Shown: positions 55,289-64,000 of the stretch, in pieces
Layout of the letters: each line of letters opens with the position of its first letter
How positions within the stretch are numbered: position 1 is the first letter of the stretch
NCBI GenBank assembly: GCA_032164245.1
Contig: JAVMKO010000002.1
Location: forward strand, 183,092,920 to 183,156,919
Reading direction: 5' to 3'
DNA length: 64,000 bases
Source of the DNA: Sternotherus odoratus
Taxonomy: Eukaryota; Chordata; Testudines; Kinosternidae
Translations under genes and position numbers: made by a program
Notes under the pieces: generated by a model
The model's database searches: none
Told to the model about the DNA's origin: nothing
Seen by the model: the letters and a program-made list of their open reading frames with translations, nothing else

Positions 55289-55984
55289 CAGCTGTGTCTT
55301 TTCTACGGCGGGGGTAGGGAGAGCAGCTCTGGGCTGTGGGGAGGTGGCAGCCGTGGTCTGGGCGGCTGAAGTTGCCCGGTGGCGGGGTGGGCGGGTGAGC
55401 GAGGAGGTGGGTTGGCGGGCGGCTGTGTGACGAAAGGAGCGGGGCTGTCTCAGGCCCGGGGCGCGTGCAGAGCCGGGGCTTGGCCGTTACCCCTTCTGGG
55501 TGACTAGGCCGCCCCATCGCGCTCCGGGCAGGCCCGTCCGAGGGCTACTGGGTCTTTGTTACCGCTACGGCCGCAGCGCGCGTGGATAGCGGGGAGGGGG
55601 CATTGAACGGGCACAGGCGAGCGCAGGGCTGCTTGAGGGAAGAGACGCCGGGCCGCTTGCGGTGCTGTGTAAACTCGACGGACATGGCGTAGTAGGGTTT
55701 TGTCAAATGGGCAGGGTCCCCTCAGCATTGCTCGTGAAGCCTTTATGCCCAGTGAGGAACGTGTGGCTCGTTCCCAGCCGTTGCGATTGGATTGACGGAC
55801 CCTCTTTTTTGTACCCGCTGAGGCCTCTAATCTCGCTGCCCCCCAGTTTTCTCCTTTGACATTTGCACTTGAACAGAAACTCATTTGAAAGGCAGGGCTG
55901 GAATTTGTTCCTTTCTTTTTGCCCGGTTCTACTTCTGCCTCCCCATTTTTCCTACTTTAACCTCCCCCCCCACACACACACACT

Positions 55985-56107
55985 AGGGTGACCAGACAGC
56001 CAGTGTAAAAAATCAGGATGGGGAGTGGGGGGTAATAGGAGCGTATATAAGAAAAAGACCCTCAAATGGGGACTGTCCCTATAAAATTGGGACATCTGGT
56101 CACCGTA
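55985..56107. mobile_element. Short MITE just upstream of the CpG island
   Basis: 123 bp with ends AGGGTGACCAGACAGC and TCTGGTCACCGT. The interior has ggggtaataggagcgtatat with aagaaaaagaccc and a self-complementary gggactgtccc. It is a short turtle-common MITE. Superfamily uncertain. Confidence 0.6.
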
Positions 56108-56801
56108 CCATACACCCACCCACAGCCCTCGAGCCCTGTGTAACAGCTGCCCTCTGAACAGACCTCCATTGAGAGGCCGTGGTGGCCTTTCCAGCACTGG
56201 CAATTTTGAGATGAAGACGGGGGTGTTTTGCTCAAATGTATAATGTAGTGAAAACAGGAATTAATTCAGGGAAGTTCTCTGGCCTGGCTTTTGCAGGAAG
56301 TCAGAGTGGCGCTCCCTGCTGGCTTTATAATAAATGAATCTATGATCCTAGTGTGTCCATACCACTCCTTAGCCACCTAAAAGGGGTGCTACTGAGTTAC
56401 ATTAGACTTAGCCAAACAGTGGTCACGGAGTGCCTCCACTACAATCTAGGGGGGGCGTTGCCCTGGTCCTATACAGCTAGCCACACGTGCTCTGATCCAT
56501 CCAGCACAAGTATACACAGCAGCATCACTATGTATAGCACCAGTTCCAGGTGGGCTTATCCTCAGCCCAGCTCAGGTGTGCCTCCGCTGCTGCTATCAGT
56601 GCTACTCGGCTACACTGCTATTTATACTCGCACTGGCTAGATGAGAGCTAGCAGGAGTATGTGTATGTGAGCAGGGGAATCACAACCTTTGCTCGTAGAA
56701 TAGACACAGGCTTAGTGCTTATCTATACATATAGTACTTCAACAGCACAGCTGCACCAATTCAACTGCATCACTAGCATTAGGGAAGATGCTCCCAGTAG
56801 T

Positions 56802-57469
56802 CAGCGGTGGGAAAACTTTTTGGCCTGAGGGCAACATCAGGGTTGCAGAATTGTATGGACAACTGGGTAGAGAAGGCTGTGCCTCCCAAAACAGCCGGCC
56901 CCCTATGTGACCTCCTCCTACTTCCCAACTGGCCCCGAGAACTCCTGACCCATCCATCCCCCACTACTTCTTGTCCCCTGACTGCCCCTCCAGAGACCCC
57001 TGGCCCCTAACCACCATCCCCTGGGACTCCACCCCTATCTAAGCCCCCCCCCCTGCTTCTTGTCCCGACTGCCCCCTCCTGAGACCCCTCCCCTACTTCC
57101 CCCCCAAGACTCCACCCCACCCCAACCCCCCATTCCTGACCATCCCCCCCAGAACCTCTGCCCCATCCAACTGCTCCCTGTCCCTTGACTGCCCCAACCT
57201 CTATCCACACTGCCACCCCTTGACCAGCCCCCAGGACTCTCTGCCCCTTTTCCAACGCTCTGGCTCCCTTACCATGCTGCTCAGAGCAGCATGTCAGGGG
57301 CCAGACATGCTGCCCTCCTGGAGCACACAGCCCTGCCCACACAGCCACGTGGCTCTGGGGAAGGTGGGGGAGGGGCTGGGAGTAACCTCCCTAGCCAGGA
57401 GCTCAGGGGCCGGGCAGGACGGTCTCACAAGCTGGATTTGGCCCATGGGCCGTAGTTTGCCCACTCCTG
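56802..57469. mobile_element. Non-autonomous hAT element, C-rich
   Basis: Ends CAGCGGTGGGAAAACTTTTT and GTAGTTTGCCCACTCCTG, same family as 19709-20205. The middle is a run of decayed cccctgactgccccc units. Open frames on both strands are artefacts of this C-rich repeat. Confidence 0.75.
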
Positions 57470-57693
57470 ACTTAGCTTTTAGGGTCCAGGATTGTTCCAA
57501 TTAAATATGTTTTCTGGATATTTCCCATAGATTATCATAACACATATTCATTCTTACCCTATCAGAAATTCCTCCATGGCGTCTCATGTACAAGCATGAA
57601 CAAACCACTCAGCCAGGTATGTGCACATGTGGTTTCTTTGAGGTCTGGGATATGAAGTGAAAATATTTTTACTGAGCTGCTGTGACTAAGATT

Positions 57694-58215
57694 TTAAATC
57701 ATGCATTTTAGGAGCCTTGATATGGTCTTGGGAGAAAGGACAAGAATAATAGAAACCTGTGTCAGTATGCAGAATTTGAACTTCTTGATGTAATTGTTCA
57801 ATTTTCTAAAGTCCATGATGGAACAAAGGTAGTTTTCTTTTTTTGTGATTGAGGAAATATCTGAAGTAGAAACCCTCAGCAAATGAGAGCTATATTGATG
57901 AAAAGAGAGCTGCCCTCTCCTCCAAAGACCTCTATTAGAGGACAACCTTATCAATGAGGCTTCCACTTTCCTAATTAAGATATTCTCAAAGATCATGGTA
58001 GCCAATTCTGTCACTTCAAGAGAACAGGGCCCTGATATAAAGGTGAAGGGTGTCTTGTTCCTAAGGCCTCCTGCACTGTGGATGTATGTGCAGCCAACTT
58101 TAGGAGGATGTAGGGACACAACATGCCCTGCTTTAACTAGAGTATTTCTTTTACTTCTGGATCTTTTGAGGTCCAAACTGTGGGTCCCAGCCAATGCAGG
58201 AGTTGTGTCAGAACT
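57694..58215 (-). pseudogene. DIRS-type reverse transcriptase fragment
   Basis: One minus-strand open frame of 166 codons encodes, near its end, SITKKENYLCSIMDFRKLNN and YIKKFKFCILTQVSII. This corresponds to the conserved PKKDGGLRPILDLRRLN-type start of the DIRS RT domain. The upstream part matches no motif I recognise. The frame ends before the palm catalytic motif. It lies upstream of GLCCI1 and is a relic, not a host gene. Confidence 0.6.
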
Positions 58216-59395
58216 TTAAAATTCCCAGTGACATAGAATACTAAGTAAAAAGGTCTAAAATTACCTGAAGCTTATTAAAATCTTCTAAACTACTAAAATA
58301 AAAGATGAGTTGGGTTTTAAAAACAAACAAAAATCTCTGGACATATAGAGAAGGTACCTTAGCCTCACAGCTAGCTGTGGAAAGGGTGGAGCTAAGGAGG
58401 CTGGCAACAACATGACCCTTTTATAGCCTGGGCTTTGAGCAAACACTTGGGACAGTCCAATGACCATTTCTTTCTAGAAGTTTCCTACAGTTCTGCAGCT
58501 ATGCATGTATAGCTCTTAAGTGAGCACATGAACAGGATGTTCTCAAAGAACACATGATGAGATTCATAAAAGCTTTTGTTAAGGGCAGGATTAATTGTAG
58601 ATCACACAGATCCAGTATATATTCTGTTGTTTGTACAATTATAAAGCATTATTGTTAATTAGTGGTGATACAGCATCCTTTAATTAGAATCTGGGTGAGG
58701 AACACACAACATATGCCGTCAACACCAACAATGATTATCACAACTTACATTTTCATACAACCTTTCATACTGAATGCTTCTGAATACTTTATCAATTATA
58801 TAATTCAATAAGCTTGGGTTCCTGGTTCCATACCAATGCAGAATGCACTGAAACTGAGATGACCTGGGATTCTCATATTCTTAAGAAATTAAGTTTAAAA
58901 TATTCCTTTATCTTTAATTGAAATGTATTTTTCCCTCTCCTTGTCTGATGACTGTCCCCTGATATACATGGCTTCCACGGACATCAGTAGAAGTTTACTG
59001 CCTGCATTGAACTGTATTCCAGCATCAGTGGTAGTTCTCCTATAAATCAAAAGGAAATCCTAATTATTAAAAGGTTTTACTGTGACTGGACTACATGATA
59101 AGTATAAGTTTGGTTATCCCATTGTATTTTTAAATTCTTTATTTTTCATGTAGTGAAATATGAAATAATATACAAATATTCATTCTCCCAAATATCTTTT
59201 ATATCTTTGTACTTTATCCCTTGTTTACTAATTTTATTATGATACATTTTAAAAAAGAGAAAGATTTAGTGCTGACACTTAATATGTGTACCCATTGGAG
59301 TCAGTGGATGCTGACTTTTGCCAAGGCAGGGATATACATTTTTTGTAATCATGACCTATGTCATGTGACTAGGGCCAGGAAATAAAGACCTGTCT
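58216..59395. other. Intergenic sequence, nothing recognised
   Basis: AT-rich, upstream of GLCCI1. No supported feature. Confidence 0.5.
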
Positions 59396-59399
59396 CTTG

Positions 59400-60470
59400 C
59401 CAGTACTTCTGTCTCTCTGCACATTATACTAGGCACAGTACAAATATAATAAACGACAGTCCGTGATCCAAAGAATTACAATCTCAAAAAGGCAAGACAC
59501 AACAAGTTGATGTAACCATCAGAAGGAAAGAGGGAGTGAGGATGAGGGAAGCAGCAGGAGAATATGCATTTAACATGGACCATTATATGCACAGCAAAAT
59601 GATTTCAAGTCAGTTTCAAACAAAATTATAAAGATACAAATGAATAAGTTAATTACGAGAATTCTCTACTAGACATTATCAGTTCAGTTTCCTGTAGCTA
59701 TCATGATAGAAGTAGGTTTTGAAGCAGGATATGAAGGAGATCAGGGTAGTGGTTTTACAGTCTAGTTCATAATAGCACATGAGAGAAAGCATGGAAAAAA
59801 GTGCAAAGGTGCTTTTGGAAGAAACAGACAACTGGGCAATGCAGAGTGGCATAATTGACAGAGCACAAGAGCAGATAAGTAGGGAGGTCTGAAATGTGAA
59901 GGAGCTTAAAAATAAGAATCAGAAACTTTATTTTAAGCAGTGGTGAAGGGCGAGCCCATGAAAAGACTCAAAGAAGGGCTCAGATGGTCATAATGATGGC
60001 CCAAGAAGATGGTCTTAACAGCAACATTTGAATAGTTTGAGGGGAGTGAAATGGGCATCAGGAAAGCCAAAAAGAAGGATGTTGCAATAGTCAAGATGAA
60101 AGGGAATTGAGATCTAAATGGGAGTTTTTTCTGTATAGACACAGAGAAAAGGCTAGTTTCAGAAATGCTATGAATAAAGAAACTGCAATATTTGGACCAA
60201 CCTTGATGTGTGGATCTAAAGAAAAGCCAGAATCAAAGTTGGTCTTATCTATGGAACCTATGAACATGAATGACAAGGGTGGATAATGGTGGTGTCCTCA
60301 GTAATGAAGAAAGAGCCAAGGGGACGAGCTATCAGAAAGACAGCTCAAAATATGAGAATAGATGGAGAAGCAGAAGTTGGGAGTGTTGGGTTAGTTTTGT
60401 GAGTCATCATTGTGGAGAGAACAGTCAAAAAGCCATGTAAACAAATGAGATCATCTAGAGAAGAGACAAG
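59400..60470 (-). mobile_element. L2-type LINE relic
   Basis: The plus-strand text gtgaagggcgagcccatgaa, ctcagatggtcataatgatg, gtcttaacagcaacatttga and ggatgttgcaatagtcaaga is the reverse of the L2 RT C-terminal region. On the minus strand it reads as a decayed version of the L2 RT end (59933-60142). Near the left, ggcacagtacaaatataata and caaagaattacaatctc match an L2-related tail. No intact frame. Confidence 0.6.
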
Positions 60471-60489
60471 GGGAAAGGGAAGGGATACA

Positions 60490-60800
60490 AGGATAGAGCC
60501 CAATGGAACCTCCATGCAATACCTCCCAGTAGAGTGCTCTAACTACTAGACTATGGGATAGTCTGGCGTAGGTCTTCTGCTGTGTGTAAATATTTAAAGA
60601 GTAGAGTCACTGGAGCCAGGGTTGAACCCTGGGTTTCCAAAGGGCTTTCCATAACATTCACTCTCTTGTCCCCTCTCAGGTGGGGGAAATTGAACCTAGA
60701 TCTCTCATGTTCCAGGTGACTGCTCCACTGGGCTAAAAGTGGATCAGGGCCCCAGCCCCTCATACTGGGAGTATTTGCAGAGGAAAGTGGGCTTGGTGCG
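60490..60800 (-). repeat. SINE-like repeat with two tRNA-like promoters
   Basis: On the minus strand, TAGCCCAGTGG (A-box-like, about 60733) is followed about 35 nt later by GGTTCAATTTCC (B-box-like, about 60690). A second pair, TAGTCTAGTAGTTAGAGCAC (about 60548) and GGTTCCATTGG (about 60505), lies about 185 bp further on, with another B-box-like GGGTTCAACCC between them (about 60625). This looks like a dimeric tRNA-derived SINE or two nested copies. Confidence 0.4.
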
Positions 60801-61949
60801 GTATCCCCACATCCCAGCCTATCAAAATGACCTCTTGTGGTCACTCGCAATTGGGCTTATGTTAGAACAGCCCAAGACCAAGAGTATGTAAAAGGAGCTT
60901 TAAATCACTTTTGTACCCCATGCTTCTAATCCTGATGCTGAGTGCAGTTTGTCGAATCAAGAGAATTTAGCCCTCTGAGCATCTGGTCATGCCCTTCTTT
61001 CTAATCCTGGCTAAACTTTATTGTCTTGGTAAAAAGTACAGGGATGTGTAAAAATAACTAGTGACTGCCTAGGAGCTTTTTTTCAGGGAAATAGCAAACT
61101 AGGGGTTTCTAAATCTTCATGTTCTTCGTTGGTTCTTCTGGGTCCTGGGTGCATAACTTTTAAAGATCATTTGTGTGTCAGCTATTCAGAGTAAGCAAAC
61201 ACCCTTCCATTAAGAAATGGACCAATTAATCAAACCTTTAATTGACCTTAACTTGTAATAGTTTAGGACTTGTCTTGCTTCCAAGAGAAGAGAGGGAGTG
61301 AGGAGGGATGATCCAGAAAACTCTTGGTACAATACATATAAGCCAGAATGAGTTATGAAATATAAAGCATCAGTCCTCTTTATTTCAGAGCAAAAGCTAT
61401 GTCTGTTGCAACCGCACAAATTCAGTTCCCACCTGTAGCAAATTATAGCGTGTAATGTCTCAGTGTCTCCAGCAACTTTACATACCAAATACCATAATGC
61501 AGAACCAAATTTTGGTATAGCGTCTTAACACTGTTCAAAAAAGAAACATAAGGAAATTAGAAGTACAGATCCAGTTGTTATAATACATTTAAGTTTGCCC
61601 TTAAACCACCCACATCCTTTACATAACCGCAGTCCACACCTGTGCATACAGATGTAACTGTGAAAAGTGCCATCTTCCCCCACTTCATCTCCCCCAAAAA
61701 CAAAACATTCCAAAATGCTTTTGTAGACATTTTTGTTTTGTTTTAAAGGATTATGTGGTAAGTGAACTTGAGTTTTTAGCAGAAAAACATTTTTAATAAG
61801 AGTATTGTATGTGTTAAAAATTCATAGATATTCACAGACAAGAAGGGGGATGTTTACAGCAGTCATATGAGGTGGGCTTTTGAGAAAGGCAAGAAAGTCA
61901 GTTGATTTGTTAAAGAAATATCCTCTGTATTTAGGGCAGTGTATAAACT

Positions 61950-63110
61950 GTTGACACAGTTCTGGGGTTAACTGCATCTCTGGTCCCTCCCTAGTCTGCT
62001 CAAGGACACCCTTTAAGATCTCAGGCCTCCAGATGTCACCTCTTTGTTGGTGGGGACTTATGTCCCTTTCCCTCCAGACAAGGGATTTAGACTCGCAGTC
62101 TCCCTGCAATTAAGAACAGAAGAATATCCATACTGGGTCAGACCAATGGTTCATCTAGCCCAATACCCTGATAGTGGCCAGAGCCAGATGCTTCCGAGGG
62201 AATGAACAGAACAGGGCAATTATCAAATGATCCAGCCCCTGTCATCTGATCCCAGCTTCTGGCAGTCAGAAGTTGATGACTCCTATAGCACAGGGTTGCA
62301 TCCCTAGCCATTTTGGCTAATAGCCACTGATAGACCTATCCTCCACAAACTTATCTATTTTTTTAAAATCATTTATACTTTACTTAGTATATAAAGTATA
62401 ATACTTGTAATTCACTGTGACTATCCCAGGAGGTCTGACCTTAGTCCAGCACTCCATGGTTCTGCTCTCTCCCAGGGACTATGACAATGTTTCTCAGTGA
62501 GCAGACAACCTTCAGAAAGTACAGTACATTTGTATAGGACAAAAGCATTATAGAGAAAACATATCATAAAACAATAAATAGGCTACATACATGCTAAACT
62601 TACCAGGTGTCATCCATCTTCCACATGGAGAATCTGTCAGGTCGCAGTCTTTCAAACCCTCCCAGCAGGGTTTTGCCCTTTAGGTTACTATCTTGTGTCA
62701 CTTTTTGGATCAAAATGAGGATCTTCAAGTCAGTTAATGCTGACCCTTTATACCAAAAGCCCTTTGTCTCCTGGATCTCCTCCATTTCCCCTCCCCTATT
62801 CCCCTTTAAGGTGGTACTTCTCTGGAGTGGTTTGCCTGTCCCAGGAATTGCAGTAATTATTCCCTGCTGTTTTTAGTTCCTTGAGGAAGCTCAGTAACCC
62901 TCACCATGGAGTCATCATACAATCCCCTTGCTCACAAAGATACATATAACATTTATAGGTACACACACAAGAATAATCCCTGTGCCCACAGCATCTTGCA
63001 CATCTCAGCAAAATAGCCTTTTGAAGTTTCCATGCTTCCAAGGTCTCACATCTGTCACAACTGTATTCTGTCTGAAAGGGATAACATAGTATCTGGGATA
63101 GAACTATAAT
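61950..63110. repeat. Possible LTR-retroelement sequence flanking the CR1
   Basis: 62040-62108 (acctctttgttggtggggac, ttatgtccctttccctccag) and 62430-63110 (ccttagtccagcactccatg, gttctgctctctcccaggga, atggagtcatcatacaatcc) resemble a turtle LTR-like repeat I recall, split by the CR1 fragment. No termini or duplication established. Confidence 0.3.
62112..62370 (-). mobile_element. CR1 3' fragment
   Basis: aagaacagaagaatatccat, actgggtcagaccaatggtt with catctagccca, ggccagagccagatgcttcc and atagccactgatagacctat are the reverse complement of the CR1 3' UTR seen at 30100-30517. It appears to interrupt LTR-like sequence on both sides. Confidence 0.85.
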
Positions 63111-63140
63111 ATAATCGTCATGATTTGTTATAGTGTATGG

Positions 63141-63578
63141 CGGGGTGGCCAACCTGAGCCTAAGGAGCTAGAACTTACCAATGTACATGGCCAAAGAGCC
63201 ACAGTAATACAGTATGTCAGCAGCCCATCATCAGCTTCCACCCCCCCACCCCAACCCTCACCGCCTCCTGCCCACCGTCAGCCCTGTCAGTCAGCGCCTC
63301 CTGCTTGCCACAATCAGCTGTTTCACATGCACAGGAGGCTCTGTGGGGGAGGAGCGAGGGCATGGCAGGGTGGGGGGGAAGGAGCAGGGGCCTTGGAGGA
63401 AGGGGTGGAGTAGGGGCAGGGCCTGTGGCAGAGCTGGGGTTGAGCAGTGAGCACCCCCCGGCACATTGGAAAATTAGCATCTGTAGCTCCAGCCTCGGAG
63501 TCAGTGCTTATGCAAGTAGCCATATATTAACCTCTGAAGAGCCACATGTGCTCCAGAGGCACAGGTTGGCCACCTATG
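63141..63578. mobile_element. Non-autonomous hAT element
   Basis: Left end CGGGGTGGCCAACCTGAGCC followed by taaggagctagaacttacca. Right end gaggcacaggttggccacct. agtgtatg/ggtctatg outside may be a decayed 8-bp duplication. The GC-rich middle (63235-63450) has open frames on both strands without protein character. Confidence 0.7.
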
Positions 63579-63814
63579 GTCTATGACTTATTTGAGGAAT
63601 TTTTTTTTTTTAAAAAAGATCAAACGTTCAAATAATCATATAGCCCAGTTCAACGCTTTTGAGTTTGGATGTGCACCAGAAATATTAAGGCCATTGCACT
63701 GTTACCATAGTGACCCCTAGCATGAAAAACTTGCCGCACCATAGCAACAGCCTCCATCCATTCTTCATTTTTAAGCAACACCTGGAAACTTTTGTTTTCC
63801 AAAGATATTCTTGA

Positions 63815-63950
63815 TAATTATTATTATTATTTGTATTTCCATAGCACCTAGGAGCCCCCATTATGGGCTAGAACCCCATTGCAGTAGGCACTGTACAATC
63901 AGAACAAAAAGATAGTCCTTGCCCCAAAGAGCTTACAATTTGTGCAGACT
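63815..63950 (+). repeat. L2/MIR-related SINE fragment
   Basis: ttattattatttgtatttcc with atagcacctaggagccccca, ggcactgtacaatcagaaca and ccttgccccaaagagcttac is a CORE/L2-related repeat common in reptiles, also glimpsed at 15150-15190. Confidence 0.55.
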
Positions 63951-64000
63951 TCATTTTCAGAATTTCTCTTTTTATCCTTCCCTTCTCTTACATCCTTCCA

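Noticed and set aside
57694..58215. 166-codon minus-strand frame as a host gene upstream of GLCCI1
   Set aside because: It carries a DIRS-type RT start motif (DFRKLNNYIKKFKF) and stops before the catalytic core; a relic is the simpler reading.
63120..63586. Overlapping Pro/Gly-rich open frames
   Set aside because: Composition artefacts within the hAT at 63141-63578.
55600..64000. Last exon of UMAD1 or an RPA3 exon, expected near GLCCI1 from human gene order
   Set aside because: I looked for coding sequence of these genes on both strands and recognised none. A gene further right is possible but not shown.

Overview
This is vertebrate nuclear DNA. It is AT-rich, mostly non-coding and packed with interspersed repeats. 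The repeat mix is CR1 LINEs, several DIRS-type retroelements, Penelope-like elements (PLEs), MIR/L2 relics, many short non-autonomous hAT elements and palindromic MITEs. From memory of these families, the combination points to a turtle (Testudines). No prokaryotic gene organisation is present.

One protein-coding gene can be supported: the 5' half of GLCCI1 (glucocorticoid-induced transcript 1), on the minus strand. Exon 1 (54362-54812) lies in a CpG island at about 54230-55560. Exon 2 is at 35728-35879 and exon 3 at 11450-11536. Phases fit exactly (451 + 152 + 87 nt = 230 codons) and every junction has AG/GT signals. Exon 4 onward was not found and should lie left of position 1. Intron 1 is about 18.5 kb and intron 2 about 24.2 kb. 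Nearly everything else is intronic (1-54361) or upstream of the promoter (55.6-64 kb), where no gene was recognised.

Layout: 1-130 DIRS terminus abutting a PLE RT/endonuclease relic (131-770); 2.7-4.4 kb DIRS-like relic, hAT and fold-back PLE; 5.6-6.6 kb LTR-like repeat; 7.6 kb MITE; 10.2-11.1 kb CR1; 11.5 kb exon 3; 12.0-12.7 kb solo-LTR-like element; 13.0 kb second fold-back PLE; 15.6 kb Tigger-type MITE; 18.3-19.5 kb CR1; 19.7-23.2 kb three hATs; 23.4-25.5 kb internally deleted DIRS; 26.1-26.7 kb PLE of another family; 28.2-30.5 kb CR1 carrying a nested hAT; 31.0-31.8 kb DIRS derivative with a perfect 61-bp inverted repeat; 32.0-33.6 kb DIRS relic split by an LTR; 35.7 kb exon 2; 36.8-39.8 kb MITE, hAT and degenerate minisatellite; 43.2-44.4 kb two MITEs; 54.2-55.6 kb CpG island and exon 1; 56-64 kb MITE, hATs, DIRS RT relic, L2, tRNA-like SINE, CR1 and LTR-like sequence.

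The most interesting material is the retroelement architecture. Three PLE insertions are fold-back structures with direct target duplications, and they retain hammerhead-ribozyme-like cores in different states of decay. A DIRS derivative carries consensus splice donors in both arms of its palindrome. All DIRS-derived segments lie in the transcriptional orientation of GLCCI1. I saw no clearly new gene system. Repeat-family names rest on recall of turtle and avian repeats plus visible TIRs, TSDs and motifs, not on a database search.
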